Positions 17,665-27,068 are shown, counted from the first letter of the stretch. The stretch: 64,000 nucleotides of DNA from Sphingobacterium puteale (GCF_003627955.1 NZ_RBWS01000015.1:1-64000), one strand, 5' to 3'. Numbers and translations are program-made. Notes: generated by a model not told the origin, from the sequence alone.

Positions 17665-17920
17665 GTTTTTTAACATTCTCTCCTAAAAACAAAAAATAAG
17701 GCAACAAAGCCTTCAGTATCTTGCAAATTCAAACGCAAGATTCATTTTAGAATAAAAACTCTTCAAACAATTTCAAAACAGAATTTTATACGGAATCACA
17801 CATATTTAACAAAACATTAACAATGTATTAAGAAAACATTAACATGACATTCCCTTATTTTTCATCCCTAAAAAAAAGAGTAATTTATAACGATTCTAAA
17901 GTTCGGTTGAATGGAATTCT
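17665..17920. other. AT-rich intergenic stretch, nothing further seen
   Basis: Between the SusCD promoter and the serS terminator the sequence is AT-rich, with no ORF, repeat or RNA signature I can support. Confidence 0.5.
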
Positions 17921-17928
17921 CAAAAAAA

Positions 17929-17960
17929 AGAGACTTTACCTACTCAGATAAAGTCTCTTG
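17929..17960 (-). terminator. serS terminator
   Basis: An 11-bp stem, AAGAGACTTTA (17929-17939) with TAAAGTCTCTT (17950-17960), is followed on the minus strand by a run of eight Ts. It lies 45 nt past the serS stop. Confidence 0.85.
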
Positions 17961-18005
17961 CTATCACAAATCCTACGATGGGAATCTGTTATTTGATAGG
18001 TTTCA

Positions 18006-19277
18006 TTAATCAATATATTCGAATTTCGTATAAGGAACCAAAACTGCAGGTATCCGCACTCCTTTATCCGTTTGATTATTCTCTAAAATCGCAGCAACAA
18101 TGCGTGGCAGAGCTAATGCTGATCCATTTAGCGTATGGGCCAATTGCATTTTTCCATCTGCATTCTTGAAACGGACTTTCAGACGATTGGATTGATATGT
18201 TTCAAAATTGGAAACAGAAGAGACTTCGAGCCAGCGTTTTTGTGCAGAGCTGTATACTTCCATATCGTAAGTCAGTGCAGAAGTGAAACTCATATCACCA
18301 CCACATAAACGCAACACGCGATAAGGCAGTTCTAATTTTTGAAGCAAACTTTGTACATAATGGCTCATTTCTTCCAGGACTTCATACGATTTTTCCGGAT
18401 GAACAAGCTGTACGGCTTCAACTTTATCAAACTGGTGCAGACGATTCAAACCGCGTACATGGGCGCCATAAGAACCGGCCTCGCGACGGAAACATGGGGT
18501 ATAAGCACAATGTTTAATTGGAAACTGTGCTTCCTTGACAATCACATCTCTGTAGATATTCGTAACCGGCACTTCCGCTGTGGGGATCAGGTATAAATTG
18601 TCATTGTTGACGTAATACATCTGTCCCTCCTTGTCCGGCAATTGCCCCGTAGCAAATGCAGAATCTTCATTAACCAGAATGGGCACCTGTACCTCTTCAT
18701 ATCCTTGCTCAGCTGCCTGATCCAAAAAGAAATTGATCAATGCTCGTTGCAATTTTGCTCCCTTACCCTTGTAAATCGGAAATCCGGCTCCTGCAACTTT
18801 TACACCGAGCTCCAGATCTACAATATCATATTTGCTTAACAATTCCCAATGTGGTAACGCATCTTCTGATAAAACGGGAATTTCCCCGTTGGTTAAAACC
18901 ACCTCATTGTCATCAGCACTTACACCTGCAGGAACCGATTGATGCGGTAAATTAGGCAATTGAACAATTTTATCGTTCAACTCGATTTCGATTGCTCCTA
19001 ATTTATCCAACAGTTGCTTCACCTGTTCTTTATATCCGGACGATTGGGATTTAACGGCTTCAGCTTCTTCTTTTTTTCCTTGGCGCATCAGATCTCCAAT
19101 CTGTTTTGCTGCCGCATTAGCTTCTGCCGAAAGGGCGTCAGATTCCGCTTGGATCTTACGGCGGTCTTCATCTAAACTGATGATTTCATCGACCAATCCA
19201 ATTTCCTTGAAATGCTTGACAGCCAATCTTTCGATAACCGTATCCCTGTTTTCACGGATATAATTTAATTGCAACAT
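18006..19277 (-). CDS. serS: Seryl-tRNA synthetase
   Basis: This 423-residue class II synthetase charges tRNA-Ser with serine. The N-terminal coiled-coil arm (about 25-100, DEDRRKIQAESDALSAEANA) binds the tRNA. The catalytic core shows motif 2 (TPCFRREAGSYGAHVRGLNR, then HQFDKVE) and motif 3 (LNGSALALPRIVAAILENNQ). LRLCGGDMSFTSALTYDMEV is the usual serine-pocket region. Length and start (MLQLNYIRENRDTVIERL) are standard. A TATCTTTG box (19309-19316) lies 31 nt upstream. Confidence 0.98.
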   Translation of the reverse strand: MLQLNYIRENRDTVIERLAVKHFKEIGLVDEIISLDEDRRKIQAESDALSAEANAAAKQIGDLMRQGKKEEAEAVKSQSSGYKEQVKQLLDKLGAIEIELNDKIVQLPNLPHQSVPAGVSADDNEVVLTNGEIPVLSEDALPHWELLSKYDIVDLELGVKVAGAGFPIYKGKGAKLQRALINFFLDQAAEQGYEEVQVPILVNEDSAFATGQLPDKEGQMYYVNNDNLYLIPTAEVPVTNIYRDVIVKEAQFPIKHCAYTPCFRREAGSYGAHVRGLNRLHQFDKVEAVQLVHPEKSYEVLEEMSHYVQSLLQKLELPYRVLRLCGGDMSFTSALTYDMEVYSSAQKRWLEVSSVSNFETYQSNRLKVRFKNADGKMQLAHTLNGSALALPRIVAAILENNQTDKGVRIPAVLVPYTKFEYID

Positions 19278-19308
19278 AATATAAATGTGTTATTTAAAAA
19301 ATAGTGAA

Positions 19309-19316
19309 CAAAGATA
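19309..19316 (-). promoter_or_regulatory. serS -7 box
   Basis: Minus-strand TATCTTTG fits TAnnTTTG and lies 31 nt before the serS start. A weak 5-bp hairpin (TTGCC at 19324-19328, GGCAA at 19336-19340) just upstream may end the fbaB transcript. Confidence 0.5.
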
Positions 19317-19368
19317 GTGAAAATTGCCGCTTTTTGGCAATAATTACAGTGATTATCCACTACACATC

Positions 19369-20442
19369 TTATACTATCGTAACTTCTTTACATAAATAGA
19401 CATCTTGAATTGCATGAAGCAATTCTACACCTTCGCTCATTGGCTTTTGGAAAGCCTTCCGTCCTGATATCAAGCCTGTCCCACCCGCTCTTTTGTTGAT
19501 CACAGCGGTTTTCACAGCTTCCTGTATATCATTCTGGCCCGAAGCCCCACCTGAATTGATCAGTCCTGCCCTACCGGCGAAACAATTGAGCACCTGATAA
19601 CGGCATAGATCAATCGGATGGTCTGATGACAACTGCGTATACATGCGTTCATCTAATTTTCCATAGCTACTTTTACCCATATTCAACGCCTTAAAACCAC
19701 CATTCAATTCCGGAAGCTTTTGTTTAATAATATCTGCCTTTATGGTTACGCCGAGATGATTGGCCTGCCCCGTTAGATCCGCTGCTAAATGATAATCTTT
19801 GTCTCCTGCTTTAAACGCCGAATTTCGCAGATAGCACCACAATACCGTAGCCATACCAAGTGAATGTGCTTCCTCAAATGCCTTTGCCACTTCGATAATC
19901 TGACGGTCAGATTCTTCTGAACCGAAATAAATAGTCGCCCCAACGGCTACTGCTCCCATATTCCAAGCTTCGCGTATAGTTCCGTACAGAATTTGATCAG
20001 CACGGTTGGGATAGGTCAACAATTCGTTATGATTGATTTTGACCAGAAAGGGAATCTTGTGGGCATATTTTCGGGATACCGCGCCCAATACGCCAAAAGT
20101 CGATGCTACCGCATTACAGTTGCCCTCCAATGCCAGTTTCACGATGTTCTCCGGATCAAAATATTGCGGATTGGGTGCAAAAGAGGCCCCGGCACTGTGT
20201 TCTATTCCCTGATCTACCGGCAATATGGACAGGTATCCTGTATTGGCTAAGCGGCCGGTTCCAAAAAGCTGCCCCAAACTGCGTAAAACCTGTGGTGTAC
20301 GGTCACTGCTACCATATACCTGATCGATAAATTTCCCTTCGGGAAGATGGAGCATCGTTTTAGAAACTGCCGGTTTGTCAAACGCCAATAGGTAATCTGA
20401 TTCGGCACCTAGATGTGCTTGTATTTTTTCAATGTATTGCAT
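19369..20442 (-). CDS. fbaB: Class I fructose-bisphosphate aldolase (DhnA type)
   Basis: This 357-residue TIM-barrel aldolase reversibly splits fructose 1,6-bisphosphate in glycolysis and gluconeogenesis. DhnA-family features are the early ILPVDQGIEHSAGASF segment, PFLVKINHNELL, GATIYFGSEES, the VTIKADIIKQ strand that carries the Schiff-base lysine region, and the phosphate-binding LINSGGASG and GGTGLISGRKAFQ near the C-terminus. It is divergent from rsmI and has no partner gene. Confidence 0.93.
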   Translation of the reverse strand: MQYIEKIQAHLGAESDYLLAFDKPAVSKTMLHLPEGKFIDQVYGSSDRTPQVLRSLGQLFGTGRLANTGYLSILPVDQGIEHSAGASFAPNPQYFDPENIVKLALEGNCNAVASTFGVLGAVSRKYAHKIPFLVKINHNELLTYPNRADQILYGTIREAWNMGAVAVGATIYFGSEESDRQIIEVAKAFEEAHSLGMATVLWCYLRNSAFKAGDKDYHLAADLTGQANHLGVTIKADIIKQKLPELNGGFKALNMGKSSYGKLDERMYTQLSSDHPIDLCRYQVLNCFAGRAGLINSGGASGQNDIQEAVKTAVINKRAGGTGLISGRKAFQKPMSEGVELLHAIQDVYLCKEVTIV

Positions 20443-20523
20443 AATTTATACGTGCATTTATATTAGAAAATAACTCCAAAAGAGGCAGAATGTTTTAGCA
20501 CATATTATATAGTAAAAAAAACT

Positions 20524-20531
20524 TAACTTTG
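20524..20531 (+). promoter_or_regulatory. rsmI -7 box, abutting the start codon
   Basis: TAACTTTG fits TAnnTTTG and ends only 3 nt before the rsmI ATG. A transcript from it would begin at or just inside the start codon, so it would be leaderless. Confidence 0.5.
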
Positions 20532-20534
20532 ACC

Positions 20535-21200
20535 ATGTTATATTTAGTTCCAACACCTATTGGCAATCTGGAAGACATGACCTTTCGTGCAGTCAATGTT
20601 CTGAAAGAAGTAGACATCATCTTAGCAGAGGACACAAGGACAAGTGCTCCTCTTTTAAAGCATTTTGGGATAGATAAAAAGGTCTTTGCGCACCATCAGC
20701 ATAACGAGCATAAAGCGGTTTCTGAAATCATCAAATTTCTGAAAGAAGGGCAACATATCGCTCTCATTTCAGATGCTGGAACACCAGCAATCTCCGATCC
20801 CGGTTTTTTATTGGTCCGCGCGGCCATCAAAGAAGGGCTGGAGGTACAATGCCTACCCGGCGCCACCGCTTTTGTTCCGGCACTGGTCAACTCAGGCCTG
20901 CCTAATGACCGCTTCTGCTTTGAAGGTTTCCTTCCCGTAAAAAAGGGACGCCAAACACGTTTAAAGGCATTGGCGGAAGAAAAAAGAACAATGATTTTCT
21001 ATGAATCTCCACACCGTATACTCAAGACAATAGAAGAATTTATTACTGTTTTCGGAGCAGAAAGGCAAGCCTCTATCTCCAGGGAATTAAGTAAGCTGTA
21101 CGAGGAAAATGTCCGCGGAACTTTAACTGATTTAAAATTACACTTTGAAAACAATCCAATCAAAGGAGAATTTGTATTTTGTGTAGGTGGATTGGAATAA
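20535..21200 (+). CDS. rsmI: 16S rRNA (cytidine-1402-2'-O)-methyltransferase
   Basis: RsmI methylates the ribose of C1402 in the decoding centre using S-adenosylmethionine. The 221-residue protein begins MLYLVPTPIGNLEDMTFRAV, the invariant family start, so the ATG at 20535 is preferred over the TTG at 20529. The SAM-binding ALISDAGTPAISDPGFLLV and the PGATAFVPALVNSGLP segment follow. The C-terminal part FYESPHRI and REL(S)KLYEE is also typical. It is somewhat shorter than E. coli RsmI because the C-terminal extension is missing, as usual in Bacteroidota. Confidence 0.96.
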   Translation: MLYLVPTPIGNLEDMTFRAVNVLKEVDIILAEDTRTSAPLLKHFGIDKKVFAHHQHNEHKAVSEIIKFLKEGQHIALISDAGTPAISDPGFLLVRAAIKEGLEVQCLPGATAFVPALVNSGLPNDRFCFEGFLPVKKGRQTRLKALAEEKRTMIFYESPHRILKTIEEFITVFGAERQASISRELSKLYEENVRGTLTDLKLHFENNPIKGEFVFCVGGLE

Positions 21201-21236
21201 ATTTTGACAATCTTTGATTACTAAAACGTATTTGAC

Positions 21237-21956
21237 ATGAACATGGAACAATTTGCACAAGACGGACAGGATATAAAAATCATTGAAAAATTGATTACTA
21301 AAGTCCAGGACATGCTTACTCCAGGAGAAAAAATAGATTATATCGCGGTACAGAAAAAACCTGCTGTGACAATTTTACCGGACAGTATCACCATTAGTAA
21401 TAAACGCATTTTTATGTGTGAATTTACCAAATTGGGCTTAGCGACGGATTTTGAAATTTTCGGATGGCAGGATATTAAGGATATTGCGTTCAAAGAAGAG
21501 ATCTTTGGTTCAAAGGTCACTGTCATTCCTTTTACTGGAGAAAACTTAAGCATTGACTACATTCCAAAAGTTCAAGCCAGAAAACTCTACCAATATATCA
21601 AGGCTGCTCTCGAAAACTATAAAAAAGCGGAATTGGCCGCTGAAAAGGAAAAGATCGTCATTGCGCCAAGCAGTCCCCGGGAGACCATTGTTGAGAAAGC
21701 TGAACCAAGCCAGCAAGCTCCGGCTCCGGCAGCAGCACCGGCACCGGTCATTGCTCCTCCGTCCGCTACTGTACAACCTGCGGCCTCTGCGCCGGTTACA
21801 CCTCCGGCGACTCCCGTTCCGGTTGCTCCGATAATAGAAGAGGAAGATGATGAAATTACTTTAAAACTTAAAAAACTAAAAACACTCTTCGACAAGCAAT
21901 TGATCACTCAGGACGAATACGAGCAAAAGAAAAGAGAAGTTTTATCCAGTTTATAA
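21237..21956 (+). CDS. PH-domain and SHOCT-domain protein
   Basis: This 239-residue protein has three parts. Residues about 10-125 form a bacterial PH-like domain (LTPGEKIDYIAVQKK, IFMCEFTKLGLATDFEIF, then YIPKVQARKLYQYIKAALE). Residues about 145-200 are a Pro/Ala-rich linker. The C-terminal 33 residues (LKKLKTLFDKQLITQDEYEQ) are a SHOCT motif, a short helical unit often found at protein termini. A second ATG at 21243 is possible. No signal peptide is seen. The function is unknown; relatives are implicated in oligomerisation or envelope association. It is followed after 5 nt by lnt. Confidence 0.75.
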   Translation: MNMEQFAQDGQDIKIIEKLITKVQDMLTPGEKIDYIAVQKKPAVTILPDSITISNKRIFMCEFTKLGLATDFEIFGWQDIKDIAFKEEIFGSKVTVIPFTGENLSIDYIPKVQARKLYQYIKAALENYKKAELAAEKEKIVIAPSSPRETIVEKAEPSQQAPAPAAAPAPVIAPPSATVQPAASAPVTPPATPVPVAPIIEEEDDEITLKLKKLKTLFDKQLITQDEYEQKKREVLSSL

Positions 21957-21961
21957 AATAG

Positions 21962-23593
21962 GTGGGTATTGTGAAGAATAACTATTTATTGGCACTTTTA
22001 AGTGCCTTTTTATTGTGGTTGGGCTGGCCTCCTATCCCCTATTCCAGCCTGCTGCTCTTTATTGGGTTTCTGCCCTTATTGATTGCACTGGAAAACATCA
22101 TCCGCAGCGAAACAATTAAAAAAAAAGGGAAGAAGATTTTTCTAACGGCGGGTCTTATGGCTGTTGTCTGGAATACGGCATCCATTTACTGGGTATACAA
22201 TTCCATCTCCGCAGTTATGCCTCCTTTTGCGGCTATTGTGATCAGTTTGATCCCTTTCTGCCTTGGGGCAGCTTTAATGGCGCTTGCGTTTTCCCTATAT
22301 TATCAATTAAGGCGTAAAACTTCACTGCTATTATCCCTTTTTGGATTAATGGGATTCTGGATCAGCTATGAATTTCTCCACGCCTCCTGGGATCTGGCGT
22401 TTCCATGGATGACTTTAGGAAACGGCTTTGCCAACTTTCATCAATTGATCCAATGGTACGACATGACCGGCATATACGGCGGGTCTATGTGGATCTGGCT
22501 GGTAAATATCCTGGTTTTCGTACTATACCTCAATCGGAAAGGAATCTACCAGCTCAGAAACAGGCTTGTCCCTATCCTTTGCCTGGTTTTGATTTTAGCG
22601 GTTCCTGCTACTTATTCTCTGTTTCGTTATTTCAGCTACGAGGAGCATCAAAACCCTGCCCAGGTCGTGGTAGTACAGCCGAACGTGAATCCTTACATTA
22701 AGTTTCGGATCAGCCCTGAAGAACAATTGAACACCTTGTTTTCTCTTTCCAATTCTGTAGCGAAACCAAACACGGAGTTTTTTATCTGGCCCGAAACCGC
22801 CCTTTCACAAAACGGTGATTTTGATGAAGAAAACCTCCGTGAGACCTATTCCTATCAACGGATTCTACAATTTTTGGATCAGTACAAAAATGGCAATGTC
22901 TTATCGGGCATAGAGAGTTATCAATTATATAATTATGCGAAGACAACGACAGCACGTGAAATTACACCTCATATTTACCAGGACAACTTTAACGCTGCAA
23001 CATTGATCGATTACTCATCCAAACTGCAATTTTATCATAAATCCAAATTGGTCCCCGGTGTGGAACAGATGCCCTTTGGCGCGGCGATGAATTTTTTAAA
23101 ACCATTATTTAAAGCTTTTGGTGGCACGACAGGCGGTTACGGGAAACAGGCCGAGCCTTCGGTTTTCTATGCCCAGAGTGGTATCGGTGCTGCCCCGGTC
23201 ATTTGCTACGAATCCATCTGGGGTGACTATGTAGCGAAATATGTTAAAAAAGGAGCTCAGTTTATCGCGATCATTACCAATGACGGCTGGTGGGGCAATA
23301 CTTCGGGGAAAGACCAGCATCTGCAATATGCTAAACTAAGAGCCATTGAAAATAGACGCTGGGTTGCCCGGTCGGCAAATACTGGGATATCCGGTTTTAT
23401 CAATCAACGCGGTGATATTGTACAGCGGACAAAATGGTGGGAACCCGCAGCACTGAATCAGGAAATCAATTTAAACGAAGAAATTACAATATATACCAAA
23501 ACTGGCGATATAGCTGCTTACCTGGGCTTAGCAATTGCCCTGGGTGGATTCCTTATTATAATTATACGTCGGCAACATGCTCATTTACCATAA
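21962..23593 (+). CDS. lnt: Apolipoprotein N-acyltransferase
   Basis: Lnt transfers an acyl chain to the N-terminal cysteine of lipoproteins, the last step of their maturation in the inner membrane. The 543-residue protein has about seven membrane segments before residue 220 and one after 515, with a nitrilase-type domain between. The catalytic triad is visible: E278 (FIWPETALS), K362 (HKSKLVPGVEQMPFG) and C415 (APVICYESIW). No ATG exists near the start; GTG at 21962 or 21971 must be used. It follows the PH/SHOCT gene closely and is probably cotranscribed. Substrates here would include the SusD-like lipoproteins. Confidence 0.95.
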   Translation: MGIVKNNYLLALLSAFLLWLGWPPIPYSSLLLFIGFLPLLIALENIIRSETIKKKGKKIFLTAGLMAVVWNTASIYWVYNSISAVMPPFAAIVISLIPFCLGAALMALAFSLYYQLRRKTSLLLSLFGLMGFWISYEFLHASWDLAFPWMTLGNGFANFHQLIQWYDMTGIYGGSMWIWLVNILVFVLYLNRKGIYQLRNRLVPILCLVLILAVPATYSLFRYFSYEEHQNPAQVVVVQPNVNPYIKFRISPEEQLNTLFSLSNSVAKPNTEFFIWPETALSQNGDFDEENLRETYSYQRILQFLDQYKNGNVLSGIESYQLYNYAKTTTAREITPHIYQDNFNAATLIDYSSKLQFYHKSKLVPGVEQMPFGAAMNFLKPLFKAFGGTTGGYGKQAEPSVFYAQSGIGAAPVICYESIWGDYVAKYVKKGAQFIAIITNDGWWGNTSGKDQHLQYAKLRAIENRRWVARSANTGISGFINQRGDIVQRTKWWEPAALNQEINLNEEITIYTKTGDIAAYLGLAIALGGFLIIIIRRQHAHLP

Positions 23594-23739
23594 TCTACGC
23601 GGGTTCAAAAAAATATTTCCCCAAAAACGGGAATGATCGACGCTCCCCCGGTTCATACGGAATTTGTCGCAACGATTTCAGCACAGCCTAAAAAAACGAC
23701 CAAATTCTGATGAAAATAAGTCATTTAATGCATTTGATT

Positions 23740-23762
23740 TACTTTTGAGATTTGTAATTTTG
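23740..23762 (+). promoter_or_regulatory. Two -7 boxes upstream of cysteine desulfurase
   Basis: TACTTTTG (23740-23747) and TAATTTTG (23755-23762) both fit TAnnTTTG. The second has a TTTG (23733-23736) 18 nt upstream and ends 4 nt before the ATG, giving a nearly leaderless transcript. The first would leave a leader of about 14 nt. Confidence 0.5.
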
Positions 23763-23766
23763 CACC

Positions 23767-24903
23767 ATGCAAGTATATTTTGACAATGCTGCGACTACAG
23801 CCTTAGATCCTGAAGTTATTAAAGTAATGGTAGATGTCATGGATAACAACTTTGGAAATCCATCTTCTATTCACAGTCACGGAAGACAAGTAAAAACAAT
23901 CGTAGAAAAAGCGCGGAAAACGATCGCCAACCTACTCCATGTATCTCCGGCAGAAATTTTCTTTACTTCGGGGGGCACCGAAGCCGACAATATGGCCATC
24001 GTACGTTCGATCACGGACTTTGGCATCACGCATGCGATCACTTCACCAATAGAACACCATGCTGTCCTGCATACGCTGGAGGAGCTGGAGAAAGCGGGAA
24101 AAGTTCATCTTGATCTACTCAACGTAGACAGCAAAGGTAATTTAGACCTTAATCAACTGGAAGAGCTCTTAAGTAGCAATCCCCGTACGTTTGTTTCTAT
24201 CATGCACGCCAATAATGAAATCGGCAACCTCAACGATATCCAACGTATATCGGAATTATGTCAGCGCTACAATGCCGTATTTCACTCCGACACGGTACAG
24301 ACCATGGGGCATTATCCGCATGATCTGGGACAGCTTAAAATTGATTTTATTACTGGTGCAGCCCACAAGTTTCACGGTCCGAAAGGCGTAGGTTTCCTCT
24401 ATATCAATGCCAATAACAAAATCAAACCGTTGATTTATGGTGGCGCCCAGGAACGGAATATGCGTGGCGGCACCGAAAATGTTTATGGGATAGCAGGTCT
24501 CGCGAAAGCGTTGGAACTCGCTTATGAGCATATGGATGAGCACCAGGCTTATATTCAAGCTCTTAAATCCTATATGATTGAAGAGTTACAAAAAGCTATT
24601 CCAGCTATCGAATTCAATGGCGTTGTCGAACCAGAAAAATCTTTATATACCGTACTGAATGTCTCTTTCCCTTGCAGTGATCTTGCAGATATGTTATTAT
24701 TCAATTTGGATATAGCAGGCATATCCTGTTCCGGTGGAAGTGCCTGTAGCTCGGGGACCGATATTGGCTCACATGTGCTTGGGGCGATCAAAACAAATTC
24801 TGACCGGCCTTCGGTGAGATTCTCCTTTTGCAAGAACAATACAAAAGAAGAAGTGGATTTTGTTGTGTCGACGTTAAAAGAACTTTGTTTAAAAAGTAGC
24901 TAA
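23767..24903 (+). CDS. Cysteine desulfurase
   Basis: This PLP enzyme releases sulfur from cysteine for Fe-S clusters and thio-modifications. It has 378 residues and begins MQVYFDNAATTALDPEV, the standard start. K201 (GAAHKFHGPKGVGF) is the PLP lysine, HSDTVQTMG carries the cofactor-contacting Asp, and C327 (CSGGSACSSG) is the catalytic cysteine in a mobile loop. The long loop and GTxNV motif (GGTENVYGIAG) place it in the IscS/NifS group. No iscU or other suf/isc gene is adjacent, so its acceptor cannot be named. It ends at a very strong bidirectional terminator. Confidence 0.93.
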   Translation: MQVYFDNAATTALDPEVIKVMVDVMDNNFGNPSSIHSHGRQVKTIVEKARKTIANLLHVSPAEIFFTSGGTEADNMAIVRSITDFGITHAITSPIEHHAVLHTLEELEKAGKVHLDLLNVDSKGNLDLNQLEELLSSNPRTFVSIMHANNEIGNLNDIQRISELCQRYNAVFHSDTVQTMGHYPHDLGQLKIDFITGAAHKFHGPKGVGFLYINANNKIKPLIYGGAQERNMRGGTENVYGIAGLAKALELAYEHMDEHQAYIQALKSYMIEELQKAIPAIEFNGVVEPEKSLYTVLNVSFPCSDLADMLLFNLDIAGISCSGGSACSSGTDIGSHVLGAIKTNSDRPSVRFSFCKNNTKEEVDFVVSTLKELCLKSS

Positions 24904-24913
24904 AACTGTGGGA

Positions 24914-24976
24914 ATATAAAAGCAAAAAAATCCGAAGAGTATTCTCTATTCTCTTCGGATTTTTTTGCTTTTATAT
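24914..24976. terminator. Long bidirectional terminator
   Basis: A perfect 26-bp inverted repeat (24914-24939 with 24951-24976) separates the convergent cysteine desulfurase and NlpE-like genes. The stem includes A7/T7 tracts, so both strands end in U-runs. Confidence 0.9.
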
Positions 24977-25000
24977 AAATGTTATTTCCCGCGGCGGATT

Positions 25001-25420
25001 TCAATTCTTCGTCAGCACATAGTATTTGGAAATATCTCCCGTAATATCATTACCTGATAGATCCAATTGACTCAAGATATGGTTGCCCAATTTGAATTTA
25101 TAATCGACACCATCCAACGTGATTATATTTTCATCCAATTTCCATTTTCCCTCGCGCACAAAAACATCATCGCTTTTGTTAAGATATTTGGACGAGTATT
25201 TATAGGTATTGTCTTTATGTAAAGAAATAAGCGTCTCTATACCATCGCAATCCGCACAGGGCATCACCCCTTTATATTCTCCGATCACAATTTCAGCTTT
25301 GTCTCTTCCTTTTAATTCCTGCAAATTATCTTTATAGGCAGCCACACTCTGTTTCGGATTATCACACCCTCCTAATCCAATCATTATCATCACTCCTACT
25401 GTCCAAATAAACCTTTTCAT
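25001..25420 (-). CDS. NlpE-like lipoprotein
   Basis: This 139-residue lipoprotein has a signal peptide ending in IGLGGCDN with the lipidated Cys at 19. The mature part is a single small beta domain similar to the N-terminal domain of NlpE, the copper-stress outer-membrane lipoprotein. EYKGVMPCADCDGIETLISL contains the hallmark CxxC (C55, C58), followed by GKWKLDENIITLDG. The C-terminal domain of E. coli NlpE is absent, as in most Bacteroidota members. It may sense or bind metal or report envelope stress, but no partner gene supports this. Confidence 0.8.
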   Translation of the reverse strand: MKRFIWTVGVMIMIGLGGCDNPKQSVAAYKDNLQELKGRDKAEIVIGEYKGVMPCADCDGIETLISLHKDNTYKYSSKYLNKSDDVFVREGKWKLDENIITLDGVDYKFKLGNHILSQLDLSGNDITGDISKYYVLTKN

Positions 25421-25504
25421 CTCTTTCCAAATTCAAAAAATCAGCATCTATTAGTTACACCCTTAAAATTCATAACAAATTAGATACCAAAAATTTAGAA
25501 AGAA

Positions 25505-25837
25505 CTAAAAATCATCATCTTCTTCTTCGTCCAAAAATGATAAAGCGCCCTGCAACTCGCCCAATGCATGGAAATTGCGGCTTTTACGTGCCACATCAAT
25601 TCCCTGTTTATATGTTTTGATCGCAAGTTCCTGTTTGTCCAGTTTTTCGTATAATTTTCCCAGATGATAATACGTTCCGACGTAGTCCGGATGGCTATTG
25701 ATCAGCTTCTCAAATCTGTCCAAAGCTTCCTGCTCATTATTTTGTTTCAGGTACTCCGCAGCAATGGCATATTTTAAAAAAGGATCTTCAGGGCTCTCTT
25801 TCAAAAATTCGTTGAGTTGATCCAATCGTGTTGACAT
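25505..25837 (-). CDS. Tetratricopeptide repeat protein
   Basis: This 110-residue acidic protein holds about three TPR units: PFLKYAIAAEYLKQNNEQEA (18-37), VGTYYHLGKLYEKLDKQELA (53-72) and a partial third. TPRs mediate protein-protein contacts. There is no signal peptide and the tail is Asp/Glu-rich. A TAAGTTTG box (25851-25858) lies 13 nt upstream and fixes the start. The partner is unknown. Confidence 0.85.
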   Translation of the reverse strand: MSTRLDQLNEFLKESPEDPFLKYAIAAEYLKQNNEQEALDRFEKLINSHPDYVGTYYHLGKLYEKLDKQELAIKTYKQGIDVARKSRNFHALGELQGALSFLDEEEDDDF

Positions 25838-25858
25838 ATCTTTTTTATTTCAAACTTA

Positions 25859-26284
25859 ATTAAAATTGGGCTCATCTGTAAACAATTATTTTTTTGCGCC
25901 CGCGTTCCCAAATGTAAATTATCTGATCGCTCCCCCTTTTTTCTGCATTTTCCACACATAGCAGGTGTTAGCTAACACTTTAGGTTTCTTTGTCGCCACT
26001 CCGTCCTTCCCTATCGAGCAATAACTTCGCAACAGATATATTCTATTAAAAATACTATGCTAGCATACAAAATGACATTATGCTGACGGATTGTTTCTAT
26101 TCAAAAAATAGATATAGAGTTGAACAAAATTTATTAAAAAAACCATAAAATTGAACTTAATTTACAAATAAAACAAAATAAGTAGTAAAAAACCATTGTA
26201 AATTCAAAATAACGTAATAGCAAAACCACGCGGTAAACCAAAATTTTAAGCGGTTGGGGGCTTTTTATTTGGGAGAAAATATGG
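25859..26284. other. Intergenic region, nothing recognised
   Basis: About 425 AT-rich bases between the divergent TPR and etfB genes hold no ORF with start, repeat or RNA motif that I can support, apart from the two promoter boxes at its ends. Confidence 0.5.
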
Positions 26285-26292
26285 TAAGTTTG
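26285..26292 (+). promoter_or_regulatory. etfB -7 box TAAGTTTG
   Basis: It fits TAnnTTTG and lies 17 nt before the etfB ATG. No -33 element with good spacing was found. Confidence 0.5.
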
Positions 26293-26309
26293 GGTAAAAC
26301 CAATCGTAT

Positions 26310-27047
26310 ATGAAAATATTAGTTTGTATAAGTAATGTCCCTGACACTACATCGAAGATCACTTTTACAAATGACAACACTGCCTTTAATACAACTGGGG
26401 TGCAGTTTATTATAAACCCTTATGACGAGATTGCCCTTTCAAAGGCAGTTGAATTAGCTGAGGGAGGAAAAGGTACAGTGACTGTTATTAATGTCGGAGA
26501 TGCATCAACTGATGCGACCATTCGCAAAGCATTGGCTATAGGCGCTGACAATGCAGTACGTATTAATGCCATTCCGAGAGATGCCTGGTTTGTTGCGAAT
26601 CAAATCGCAAATTATGCCAGGGAAAATGCTTTTGACCTTATTTTAACCGGACGGGAATCCATTGATTATAATGGTGCGCAAGTTGGTGCAATCGTTGCAG
26701 AATTACTGAATATACCATCGGTATCCATTGCCAAGAAGATCGATATCGCTGCTGATGCTGTCAGTATTGAACGTGAAATAGAAGGTGGCAAAGAAGTGTT
26801 AACAGCCAAACTGCCAATTGTTATTGGTACAGCAGAAGGAGTCGCGGATCCTAAGATACCTAACATGCGTGGTATTATGAGCGCACGCACCAAACCATTG
26901 GATGTGCTGGAACCATCCGCAGTTGATACGCTTTCCCACATTGTTAATTATGAGACTCCAGCTCCACGCAGCACTGTAAAACTAGTTGATGCTGCAGACG
27001 TTGAGAAACTGGTTGCTCTATTACATGATGAGGCCAAAGTTATTTAA
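26310..27047 (+). CDS. etfB: Electron transfer flavoprotein subunit beta
   Basis: EtfB pairs with EtfA to carry electrons from acyl-CoA and other dehydrogenases to the quinone pool. The 245-residue protein shows the family start MKILVCISNVPDTTSKI, the AMP-binding TGRESIDYNGAQVGAIVAEL region and the conserved PRIPNxRGIMxAxxKP-like segment (DPKIPNMRGIMSARTKPLDV). It lies 21 nt before etfA and is clearly in the same operon. Confidence 0.96.
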   Translation: MKILVCISNVPDTTSKITFTNDNTAFNTTGVQFIINPYDEIALSKAVELAEGGKGTVTVINVGDASTDATIRKALAIGADNAVRINAIPRDAWFVANQIANYARENAFDLILTGRESIDYNGAQVGAIVAELLNIPSVSIAKKIDIAADAVSIEREIEGGKEVLTAKLPIVIGTAEGVADPKIPNMRGIMSARTKPLDVLEPSAVDTLSHIVNYETPAPRSTVKLVDAADVEKLVALLHDEAKVI

Positions 27048-27068
27048 TCATTAAATTCCGAAAAAACT

